Part shown: positions 41,181-49,008 of the stretch, in pieces
Position numbering within the stretch: the first letter of the stretch is position 1
Layout: each line of letters begins with the position of its first letter
Program-made: the position numbers and the translations under genes
The notes under the pieces: generated by a model
The model's database searches: none
The model's input: the letters and a program-made list of their open reading frames with translations, nothing else
Told to the model about the DNA's origin: nothing
Assembly: GCF_007829875.1 (NCBI RefSeq)
Contig: NZ_VIWV01000001.1
Span: 7,886,001 to 7,950,000 of the forward strand
Reading direction: 5' to 3'
Source of the DNA: Streptomyces capillispiralis
GTDB lineage: Bacteria > Actinomycetota > Actinomycetes > Streptomycetales > Streptomycetaceae
Length of the DNA stretch: 64,000 bases

Positions 41181-43073
41181 TCAGTCGACGGGGGCGAGGA
41201 ACTCCTCGACCGGCAGGGGCCGTCCGACGATCCGAGTGTCGCCCATCCAGCCGTAGAAGCCCTGGCCGAAGGCCTCGTCGAACTGTGTCGCGCCCAGTAC
41301 GAACGGCTTGCCGAGGGTGGCGATGCCGGTCGACGCCTGCGCCGGGTTCCGGGCGATCCTCGAACCGTCCACGTACATCACGGTGCGGCGGCCGTCGTTG
41401 ACGACGGCGATGTGCATCCAGCGTCCGACCGGTACGGCGTGGCTCCACGACGTGGGGTCGGCGTCCTGCCGGTGCGGGTAGACCACGAACTGCAGGAACC
41501 GCTCGGGCGACAGGTTGAGACTGCAGGTCGGTTCCAGCGGCGACCAGCCCGTCGTCTTGCCCGCCTCCGCGTTGCGGCCCTCCCAGCTCAGGATCCCCAT
41601 CCAGCTGTGGTCGCCCTCGAAGGGCTCGGGCAGCCGGACGAAGGTCTCGATGGTGTAGCCGCGGAGGAACTTCTCGCTGTTCAGGGCCGCCCGCGCGCCG
41701 GTGGTGAGGATGGCGCCCCGGTCGGGGTTCTTCCCGCCGTCGAAGCGCAGGCTGGCGTGCGCGGGCTGCCCGCGGTGGTGGTCCGCCGACCAGGTGAGCG
41801 CGTCGGCGGCACTGGAGTGGAGCCGGCGCACCGTCAGGTCGTTGCCGTTGCCGGTCAGGTCCCTGACGACGGTGCCGTCGGCGACGGCGGCGCCGGGGGT
41901 GCCGGCCGCGTCGGTTCCGGAGGCGTCGAACCGCCAGTAGGCGAGGGTGCCGCGGGGCATCACCGCCCGGGCGGGCCGGGGCTTCGCGGGCGTGACGGGG
42001 GCGAAACCGGCGAACCGCGCCTCGAAGTCCACGGACAGGCTGAACCGGTCGGTGGGGCCGGTGAGTTCGACGGTCTCGGCGGCCAGCGGGGAGCGCTGCT
42101 CGGGGTCCCTGGCCAGGAACCAGGGCGAGAACGTCTCGACGTCGATGACGTTGCGCACCAGGTCGAAACCGTAGGTGCGGATCATCCCGGCGCCGCCGTA
42201 GTAGCGGTCCTGGTAGTTGGTGATGTGGATGTGGACATCGTTGTCGGCGTCGTTGGTCAGCACCGTGCGGCCGGGCGGCCAGTAGTGTCCGCCCAGCGCG
42301 AGGAAGATCTGGTCGTTGCCCTTGATCAGGCGGTCCCACAGCCGCTGTCCGTTGCCCGACAGCCGGGCCTCGCCGTCGTCGCCGGACCAGGCGATGTCAT
42401 GGGTGGTCAGCACCGCCGGCAGGGTGGGGTGCGCGTCGAGCCCCCCCTGCGCCCACTCCAGTCCCCGGTCGGAGACCCGCCAGTCCAGGGCGAGCACCAG
42501 CCATCGCCGGCCGGCCGCCCGCAGGACGTGGTAGCTGTTGTAGCCGTCGGGCGAGGCGCCCCCGAACGTCGGCATGGACCGGTAGCGGTCGGGCCCGAAC
42601 GCGGCGAGGTAGGCGGAGTCACCGCGCTGGTCGTCGGTGGACGACTTGATGTCGTGGTTGCCCGCCAGCACGCTGTAGGGAACCCGGCCGTCCAGCACGC
42701 CGAAGGTGTCGGCGGCGAGGCCGATCTCGTCCTCGGTGCCGTGCTCGGTGACGTCGCCGAGGTGCGTCATGAACGCGATGTTGGCCGCCGACCGCTCGGC
42801 GGCGAGGTACCGGAACGTCGCCCGCAGCGGGGCGGGGTCGGCGCTGTCGGCGTCGAAGAGGTACTGGGTGTCGGGCAGCACCGCCAGCGCGAACCGCGGA
42901 CTCTCGGCGTCGAACCGTCCGCCGGCCGCCCCGGCGCCGTCCCCGGCCGCCTCGGCGGGGGCGGCGTCCAGGCCGGCGGCCACGGCACCGGCGGCCGGTA
43001 CGACGACCGCCGCGCGCAGCAGCGAGCGTCTGTGCAGGGACTGCTGGTGACTGGTCTGTCTGTCTGTGCTCAT
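41181..43073 (-). CDS. Secreted metallophosphoesterase with LamG-like lectin domain
   Basis: 630 residues. Tat-like signal (HRRSLLRAAVVVPAAGAVAAG). A calcineurin-like phosphoesterase domain (about residues 55-310) shows LPDTQ, THLGDVTE, AGNHD, TTHD and GGHYWP, the standard metal ligands. The C-terminal half (about residues 390-630) is a concanavalin A/LamG-like domain (FDASGTDAAGTPG through WMHIAVVNDGRRTVMYVDGS). It probably hydrolyses phosphate esters or phosphodiesters on or near a glycan surface; substrate unknown. Confidence 0.92.
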   Translation of the reverse strand: MSTDRQTSHQQSLHRRSLLRAAVVVPAAGAVAAGLDAAPAEAAGDGAGAAGGRFDAESPRFALAVLPDTQYLFDADSADPAPLRATFRYLAAERSAANIAFMTHLGDVTEHGTEDEIGLAADTFGVLDGRVPYSVLAGNHDIKSSTDDQRGDSAYLAAFGPDRYRSMPTFGGASPDGYNSYHVLRAAGRRWLVLALDWRVSDRGLEWAQGGLDAHPTLPAVLTTHDIAWSGDDGEARLSGNGQRLWDRLIKGNDQIFLALGGHYWPPGRTVLTNDADNDVHIHITNYQDRYYGGAGMIRTYGFDLVRNVIDVETFSPWFLARDPEQRSPLAAETVELTGPTDRFSLSVDFEARFAGFAPVTPAKPRPARAVMPRGTLAYWRFDASGTDAAGTPGAAVADGTVVRDLTGNGNDLTVRRLHSSAADALTWSADHHRGQPAHASLRFDGGKNPDRGAILTTGARAALNSEKFLRGYTIETFVRLPEPFEGDHSWMGILSWEGRNAEAGKTTGWSPLEPTCSLNLSPERFLQFVVYPHRQDADPTSWSHAVPVGRWMHIAVVNDGRRTVMYVDGSRIARNPAQASTGIATLGKPFVLGATQFDEAFGQGFYGWMGDTRIVGRPLPVEEFLAPVD

Positions 43074-43288
43074 CAGGGCTCCACGGACCGGGTGGTGGGC
43101 TGGGATCAGCCCGAATGTTGCTCACCCGCGCTGGCCGCCCGGTTGCGCGGACCTGAACACCGGCTGCATGGACACCGCTGCCGGGCCGGGCGACACGTCC
43201 GCCCGTGCGGCCCGGCGGGCTCCCGCCACGGGCCGGAAGGGTGTGTACTGCTCACCGGACCGCCCACGCGACGACACCAGGGGTTCTC

Positions 43289-44089
43289 GTGCACGATCTG
43301 GCCGACTCGATCGAATCGAGGGAACAACTCGCCGCCGTCTGGCGGGTCATGGTGCTCGACCGGGACCCGGACGCGGATGTCCGCGACCTTCCGGGCATCG
43401 CCGTCCGCTGGGCCGACTGCCGGTTCCCCTTCTGGAACTGCCTCACGCTGACCGAGGACGGCGCCGGTGCCGGACTCGTACGGCGGCGCCTGCACCAGGC
43501 GGCGGAGATCATGCGGTCGAAGCGGCACCCCGGGTTCCTGTGGGTCTTCGAGGACCTCCTCGACGACGAGGCGCGGGCCGTGCTGGGGACGGCGGCCGAG
43601 CAGGCTGGCCTGGTGCACGCCTTTCCCGGTACGGGCATGGCGGGCGACCTGCTGCCCATCCCCGAACCGGCCCACGCCGACCTGACCTTCGTCCGCGTGA
43701 CCACCGACGACCGACTGCGGGACTTCGCGGACCTCAACGCGCGCGCCTACGGGTTCCCGGTGGAGGACGGCCGTGACGGACTGGCCCGCTCCACCCTGTG
43801 GAAGAGCCGGGTGCACGCCTACCTGGGCGTGCGGGAGGGCGTACCCGTGAGCTGCGCCGCCACGGTGGAGGCGCAGGGCCGCCTCTTCGTCCTGCTCGTC
43901 GCCACCGACCCCGCGTGGCAGCGACGCGGCTACGGGGAGGCGGTGACGCGGAAGGCGCTGTACGAGGGGGCGCGAGCCACCGGGACCACCCGCGCGACCC
44001 TGCACGCGACGGAGGCCGGGGCACCCGTGTATCCACGGATCGGCTTCGAGCCGAACTCCCCGATGGGCTTCTACGCCCTGAAGGAGTGA
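43289..44089 (+). CDS. GNAT-family acetyltransferase
   Basis: 266 residues from a GTG at 43289. The C-terminal half carries the GNAT acetyl-CoA site (LLVATDPAWQRRGYGEAVTRKAL, containing the Q/RxxGxG/A motif) and YPRIGFEPNSP. The N-terminal half (about 130 residues, MVLDRDPDADVRD to HAFPGTGM) is an extra, less conserved GNAT-like region, so the protein may be a two-lobed type. The acceptor is unknown. The frame remains open further upstream, but no better start was seen. Confidence 0.88.
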   Translation: MHDLADSIESREQLAAVWRVMVLDRDPDADVRDLPGIAVRWADCRFPFWNCLTLTEDGAGAGLVRRRLHQAAEIMRSKRHPGFLWVFEDLLDDEARAVLGTAAEQAGLVHAFPGTGMAGDLLPIPEPAHADLTFVRVTTDDRLRDFADLNARAYGFPVEDGRDGLARSTLWKSRVHAYLGVREGVPVSCAATVEAQGRLFVLLVATDPAWQRRGYGEAVTRKALYEGARATGTTRATLHATEAGAPVYPRIGFEPNSPMGFYALKE

Positions 44090-44234
44090 GGCGCGGGCCC
44101 GCGGGCCCGCCGGGAGGGCGCCGACCGGCCCCGCCCACCGTCCGGGGGCCGTGCGCCCGGGAGCCGTCCGACGTACCCTCGCATCGTGGCAGAGGTCGGA
44201 CGGGCGCCGCGCGGTGCACGGTCGGGAGGGCGGC

Positions 44235-44612
44235 ATGCGGATAGGGGAACTGGCGGCACGGTCGGGCGTCAGCGTCCGGTCCCTGCGCTACTACGAGGAA
44301 CAGGGACTGCTCGCCAGCACCCGCAGCGCCGGCGGGCAGCGGCACTACACGGACCACGACGTGGAGCGCGTCGCGTTCATCCAGCGGCTCTACGCCGCGG
44401 GCCTGTCCAGCCGCACCATCGTCGAGTTGCTGCCCTGTGTCGACGCGCCCAGTGAGGACAACTCCGACGCCGCACTGGAGCGGATGGCCGAGGAACGCGA
44501 CCGGCTCTCCGAGCACATCGCCGACCTCGTACGCACCCGGGACGCGCTCGACGAGCTGATGAACGGCGCCCGGGCCTACCGGGAAAGCCTGCGCGGCGCA
44601 CCGGTCGGCTGA
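44235..44612 (+). CDS. MerR-family regulator
   Basis: 125 residues from the ATG at 44235 (GGGAGGG upstream). Winged HTH MRIGELAARSGVSVRSLRYYEEQGLL, SAGGQRHYTDHDVERVAFIQRLYAAGLSSRTI, then a coiled coil. One cysteine (LLPCVD) after the HTH; it lacks the CxnC metal cluster of CueR/ZntR, so it resembles redox or organic-ligand MerR proteins. Targets are not obvious: it is 145 bases after the acetyltransferase gene on the same strand and convergent with the SnoaL-like gene. Confidence 0.92.
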   Translation: MRIGELAARSGVSVRSLRYYEEQGLLASTRSAGGQRHYTDHDVERVAFIQRLYAAGLSSRTIVELLPCVDAPSEDNSDAALERMAEERDRLSEHIADLVRTRDALDELMNGARAYRESLRGAPVG

Positions 44613-44667
44613 CCGACCCGCCCCCGGCAGCCGGCACCCGAGGAGCGGTCCGGCGCGCACCGTCACC

Positions 44668-45006
44668 TCACACCGCGCCCCCGAAGAAGACCTGCACCTC
44701 CCGGATGAGCCCGTCACGCACCCTGATCGCCTCCACGTTGCGGTACCGGCCGCCCGTCACGAGCTCGTACTCGTAGAGGACGAGGACCAGTTCCTCGTCC
44801 GCCGGGGTCACGTGCAGCAACCGCTGCCCGGTCATCCGGCCGGCTGTGGGAAAGCACCGCTCGAAGAACGCCGTCCTGTCGATGTGGTCGTCATAGGGGC
44901 TGGTGAACGAGAAGTCGTCGGCGTAGAGCGCGAACGCGGCGTCGCGGTCCTGCGCCCTGTAGTACCGGAAGGCGGCTTCGACCACGTCGGTCGCCACGTC
45001 GGACAT
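44668..45006 (-). CDS. SnoaL/NTF2-like protein
   Basis: 112 residues. Cone-shaped NTF2-like fold recognised by VVEAAFRYYRAQDRDAAFALYADDFSFTSPYDDHIDRTAFFERCFP and the final GLIREVQVFFGG. Members are isomerases, cyclases or ligand-binding proteins; no active-site assignment can be made. Single-gene unit convergent with the MerR gene. Confidence 0.88.
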   Translation of the reverse strand: MSDVATDVVEAAFRYYRAQDRDAAFALYADDFSFTSPYDDHIDRTAFFERCFPTAGRMTGQRLLHVTPADEELVLVLYEYELVTGGRYRNVEAIRVRDGLIREVQVFFGGAV

Positions 45007-45090
45007 CCTCGCTCCTCGCCGGACGGATCGGCCCCCTCCGCCACCGTAGGGCCCCCGCGGGGAAGCCGCGCTCCGCCGCCCCCGGACCGG

Positions 45091-45134
45091 GGGCGAGGGC
45101 CCGCCCCGGCCGTGCGCGGGGCGGGCCCTCGCCC
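45091..45134. terminator. Strong hairpin upstream of the SapA-like stop codon
   Basis: A 17-base-pair perfect stem: GGGCGAGGGCCCGCCCC (45091-45107) pairs with 45118-45134, ten-base loop. It lies 11 bases past the end of the SapA-like gene. Confidence 0.8.
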
Positions 45135-45144
45135 GAGTGGGCGG

Positions 45145-45594
45145 TCAGCGGGTGAAGGTGACCCGCTGCTCCTTCAGGGCACCGCAGTTGGAGCCGTAGA
45201 CCTGGACGTACACGTTGTCGATGCTGCCGCCCCAGTCCACGCAGTGGCCCTTGCCGTAGACGTAGGTCGGACCCGCGTACGACGTGTACATCCCGCCGTC
45301 CTGGTCGGCCTCCTCGGTGTCGGGGACGTAGACCCACGCGGACATGTCCAGGGCGGTGCCCGGGTTGTTGCGGATCGTCGCGACGCAGTTGCGGCCGTTG
45401 GCGGAGTTGTACGTCAGGTAGACGGTGCCCAGGGAGGCGACCGACGCCGAGTTGACGGTCTTGTAGCCGCTCCCGCACACCTTCTGCGGAGTGGTGTTGG
45501 GCGCCGCCGAGGCCGGCGCCGCGAGGGCGGTCACGGCCCCCACCGACAGGGCGGCCAGCGCGGAGACGGACAGGGCGGAACGGGTGAATCTCAT
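45145..45594 (-). CDS. Secreted spore-associated protein (SapA-like)
   Basis: 149 residues from the ATG at 45594 (AAGGGGGAA upstream). Signal peptide to about residue 31 (APASAAPNTTPQKVCGSG). The mature part NTTPQKVCGSGYKTVNSA, VYLTYNSANGRNCVATIRN and YAGPTYVYGKGHCVDWGGSID is very similar to spore-associated protein A of Streptomyces. Four cysteines could make two disulfides. Function unknown; SapA is found in the coat of aerial spores. Confidence 0.85.
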   Translation of the reverse strand: MRFTRSALSVSALAALSVGAVTALAAPASAAPNTTPQKVCGSGYKTVNSASVASLGTVYLTYNSANGRNCVATIRNNPGTALDMSAWVYVPDTEEADQDGGMYTSYAGPTYVYGKGHCVDWGGSIDNVYVQVYGSNCGALKEQRVTFTR

Positions 45595-45817
45595 ATTTCC
45601 CCCTTGCGACTCTTCGAGTACTTGCTCCTGCCTGGTGTGACCCGCGGGACCCGCGGAGGGTTGTGCCGCGGACGCCACCGGATTCCGGCCCGCCGCGCCG
45701 GCCGTCCGGCTGTCCCTGACGGCCCGGCGGTTCCGGTCCGCGCCGGGGGAGGGCACCCGTTCCCCCGGATGGACGGGAGGTCGTGCGGAGCGGGAGGGCC
45801 CGCCGGAGGCTGGGCGC

Positions 45818-47422
45818 ATGCCGAAGAGACCTGTGACAGCCGCCGCTGCCCTCCTCTCCAGCGCCGTCCTGCTCTCCGCCTCCGTGTCCGCCTGCGGGCG
45901 GGGCGGAGCGGCGGGCACCGGCGGCGGAGCCGGGGGCGGCGGCGAGGAGAACGACCGCGGACGGGTGTGGGCACAGTCCCTGGACTGGAAGGACTGCCCC
46001 GCCCCCTCCCCCCTCCAGGGCGGCGGGGACGCCCCGGAGCCGTTGCCGGACGGTACCCGGTGGCAGTGCGCCACCCTGCGGACCCCGCTGGACTGGAGCG
46101 CACCCGAGGGCGAGACGATGGACATCGCCCTGATCCGGGCCCGCTCCCGTGCGGACGCCGCAGACCGGATCGGTTCGCTGCTGTTCAATTTCGGCGGCCC
46201 CGGCGAGTCCGGAGTCGCCACCCTGCCCGCCCTCGCCCCCGACTACGAGAAGCTCCGTGTCCGCTACGACCTGGTCGGGTTCGATCCGCGCGGTGTCGGC
46301 GGCAGCGACGGAGTCACCTGCCTGGACGCCCGGGCGACGCAGGCCATGTCCGAGCGGGACGACACCCCGGACGACGGCGACGACGAGGTCGAAGCACTCC
46401 TGAAGAGCGCACAGGAGTACGCGGCGGCCTGCCGGCGGGAATCGGGCCGTCTCCTCGCGCACGTGGGCACCGAGGACGCCGCCCGCGACATGGACCTGAT
46501 GCGGCACGTGCTCGGCGACGACAAGCTGCACTACTTCGGCATCTCCTACGGCACCGAACTCGGTGCCGTCTACGCCCACTTGTTCCCCCGCACCGTCGGC
46601 CGTGCGGTCCTGGACGGTGTCGTCGACCCCACCCTCGACCCACTGCGGGAGGCGCTGGCGCAGGCCGGCGGCTTCCAGCTCGCCTTCGAACACTTCGCCG
46701 CGTGGTGCGCGCGGACCGGGTGCTCGCTGGGGGACAGCGCCGAGGCGGTGCAGGCGGCCGTGACGGCACTGGAGGCGGAACTGGACGACACCCCGCTGTC
46801 CGTCGGCGACGACCGGACGCTCACCGGCTCCCTCCTCCTCGACGCGGTGATCCAGGCCCTCTACCGGGAAACGGCCTGGCCCGCCCTCGCCGTCGGTCTG
46901 GAACAGGCGGCCGGCGGCGACGGCCGGACGCTGCTGAACCTGGCCGACGCCCTCGGGGACCGCCACGGCGGGTCCTACAGCGACCAGCAGGACGCTCAGG
47001 CGGCGATCACCTGCGGCGACCGCAGCGACCGCTACACCGTGGACGACCTGCTGGAGATGGCCCCCCGGTTCGAGGAGGCCTCACCGCTCTTCGGCGACAC
47101 CATGCTCTGGGGAGCGCTGCGATGCACCGGCTGGCCGGTGCCCGGCAAGGCCGCACACCCCGACGTCCGGGCCCCGGGCGCGCCCCCCATCCTGCTCGTC
47201 GGCACCACCGGCGACCCCGCCACCCCCTACGCGGGCACCGCCCGGATGGCCGAGCGGCTCGGCAAGGGCGTCGGTGTCCAACTCACCTACGAGGGCGAGG
47301 GCCACGGCGCCTACGACTCCGGGAACTCCTGCGTCCGGAAGGTGGTCGACACCTACCTCCTCGAAGGGAAACGCCCCGCCCCCGGGACCGTGTGCGCGCA
47401 CGAGCCGCCGCTGGGCAAGTGA
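45818..47422 (+). CDS. Secreted lipoprotein peptidase (tripeptidyl aminopeptidase, Slp/Tap family)
   Basis: 534 residues. Lipoprotein signal with lipobox VSAC near residue 26, followed by a Gly-rich spacer. Alpha/beta hydrolase fold: the oxyanion stretch FGGPGESG, YDLVGFDPRGVGGSDGVTC, the nucleophile GISYGTELGAVYAHLFP, and near the C-terminus ILLVGTTGDPATPY (Asp) and GEGHGAY (His). This is the S33 aminopeptidase family that removes tripeptides or acts on protein N-termini outside the cell. It would be membrane-tethered on the outer face. Confidence 0.93.
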   Translation: MPKRPVTAAAALLSSAVLLSASVSACGRGGAAGTGGGAGGGGEENDRGRVWAQSLDWKDCPAPSPLQGGGDAPEPLPDGTRWQCATLRTPLDWSAPEGETMDIALIRARSRADAADRIGSLLFNFGGPGESGVATLPALAPDYEKLRVRYDLVGFDPRGVGGSDGVTCLDARATQAMSERDDTPDDGDDEVEALLKSAQEYAAACRRESGRLLAHVGTEDAARDMDLMRHVLGDDKLHYFGISYGTELGAVYAHLFPRTVGRAVLDGVVDPTLDPLREALAQAGGFQLAFEHFAAWCARTGCSLGDSAEAVQAAVTALEAELDDTPLSVGDDRTLTGSLLLDAVIQALYRETAWPALAVGLEQAAGGDGRTLLNLADALGDRHGGSYSDQQDAQAAITCGDRSDRYTVDDLLEMAPRFEEASPLFGDTMLWGALRCTGWPVPGKAAHPDVRAPGAPPILLVGTTGDPATPYAGTARMAERLGKGVGVQLTYEGEGHGAYDSGNSCVRKVVDTYLLEGKRPAPGTVCAHEPPLGK

Positions 47423-47441
47423 CCGCAGCGGAACCCCGGCA

Positions 47442-49001
47442 TCACAGGCCGGTGACCTTGCTGCTCGCCGAGACCTCGTAGACCAGGGTGACGGTCCGCC
47501 GGGCGCCGGGCGCCAACGGGACGTCCCAGCGGACGATGCCGTCCGCGTCGACGGCGTCGGGCACGGGGGAGCAGGCGTCCCGGCGCAGGCGCACCTCCAC
47601 CGCCGAGACCTCGGACACCGGGACGCGCTCCCGCACGACGACCGTCCGGTCGTCGTGCTCGGCGGGGGAGGAGAACCGGGAGAGGTGCAGCCGCACGGTC
47701 CGGGTGACCACGGTCCGCTGGGTGATTCCCGCGGTGTCACGACTCTCCTCGGTCCGCCGCAGGACCCGGTGGTCGTCCCGGCTGCCGAAGGCGAGCTCGA
47801 CGGGGGCGCCGGGCGCGGTGAAGTCCAGGGTGCCGCGCCCGCTGAAACCGCTGCCCCGGACGAGGTCGACGGGCCCGGCGAGCAGCGCGTGCCCTGACCG
47901 GTTGTCGCCCCGCACCATGTGAGTGACCAAGGGCGACAGTTCGGGCGAACAGGCGTACTCGCTCCTGGCGGGCGTGGTGAAGGAGGAGACCGGAACACGG
48001 TGGGCGCGGCCGTCCGCGGGCACCGAGACCGGCGCGGGGGAGCGGAGCACCCGTACCTCACCATCGTCGTCGACCCCCGGCAGCCCGGTCTCGGGGGCGG
48101 GGCCGAGGTCGGCGATCTCCTCCTCGCGCAGGTCGACGTGGACCGTGCGGCGCTCCTCGGGGGAGCGGTCGGTGAGCGTCAGCCGGTCCGTGCCGAGCCG
48201 GGGCGGTTCACCGGCCGTCGCGGAGCGGGCCGTCGACAGGGTCAGGCGTACGTTCGTCCAGTCCTCACCGGTGCGCTGCCACACCACCGCGTCGGTGTCC
48301 AGGGTGAGGGAGTCCCCGTCGAGCACGGCCCGGTAGGCGGGACGCCACAGCGCGCACGGGACGAGGTGGCTCAGCCGCAGCTCCGCCCGCCCGGCGGCCG
48401 GGGCGTGCACGGTCAGCTCGATGTGACCGACCAGCTCGGCGGGTTCCGTCTCGGCCAGCAGCCTCGCCCGCTCCGCCTCGGCGAGTTCGGCGGCGACGGC
48501 GGCCAGCCGGGCCTCCACCGTGCGCAGTCGCTCGCCGTGGGCGTCGCGTTCGGCGTCCACCCGGTCCAGTTCCCGCGTCCAGCGGGCCCTGTCGGCCTCC
48601 CCCGAGCCGGCGCCCTCGCCGATCTCCCGCAGCAGATCGGCGGCGAGGACGCCGAGCAGGTCGAGGCGGGTGCGCAGCCGGTCGCGCCGCTGCTCCAGAC
48701 CCGCCCGCTCCTCCTCCAGGGCACTCACGTGGTGACGCAGGGCGGAGTCGTCGCCGGTGGGCCGTGGTCCGCGCGGTGTCCAGCTGCGGACGATCCGCGC
48801 GTCGAGCACGCTCGCCGGGTGGCCGGCGGTCAGCTCGGCGTGCAGGGTGCGGTCGACGGCCAGGGCGCTGACCGGTCCCAGCCACAGCCGTTGGGTGCCG
48901 GCGTCGAGATCGACGACGGTGGCGCGCTCGACGTGGGCGCGGTCCTCCGTACAGGTGACGGCGGTGACGGGGAGGGGGATCGATCCCGAAGACGTGGACA
49001 T
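47442..49001 (-). CDS. DUF4139/MuiA-family protein 1
   Basis: 519 residues. N-terminal DUF4140-type strand region (VTAVTCTEDRAHVERATVVDLDAGTQRLWLGPVSAL), a coiled coil around residues 80-170 (EEERAGLEQRRDRLRTRL, ARLAAVAAELAEAERARLL) and a C-terminal beta-rich DUF4139 domain (LVPCALWRPAYRAVL, LSTARSA, LVYEVSASS). No signal peptide or membrane segment. These proteins are called mucoidy inhibitor A homologues on weak grounds. It overlaps neither neighbour and follows the larger paralogue by seven bases, so they form an operon. Confidence 0.85.
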   Translation of the reverse strand: MSTSSGSIPLPVTAVTCTEDRAHVERATVVDLDAGTQRLWLGPVSALAVDRTLHAELTAGHPASVLDARIVRSWTPRGPRPTGDDSALRHHVSALEEERAGLEQRRDRLRTRLDLLGVLAADLLREIGEGAGSGEADRARWTRELDRVDAERDAHGERLRTVEARLAAVAAELAEAERARLLAETEPAELVGHIELTVHAPAAGRAELRLSHLVPCALWRPAYRAVLDGDSLTLDTDAVVWQRTGEDWTNVRLTLSTARSATAGEPPRLGTDRLTLTDRSPEERRTVHVDLREEEIADLGPAPETGLPGVDDDGEVRVLRSPAPVSVPADGRAHRVPVSSFTTPARSEYACSPELSPLVTHMVRGDNRSGHALLAGPVDLVRGSGFSGRGTLDFTAPGAPVELAFGSRDDHRVLRRTEESRDTAGITQRTVVTRTVRLHLSRFSSPAEHDDRTVVVRERVPVSEVSAVEVRLRRDACSPVPDAVDADGIVRWDVPLAPGARRTVTLVYEVSASSKVTGL

Positions 49002-49008
49002 GAGGGTG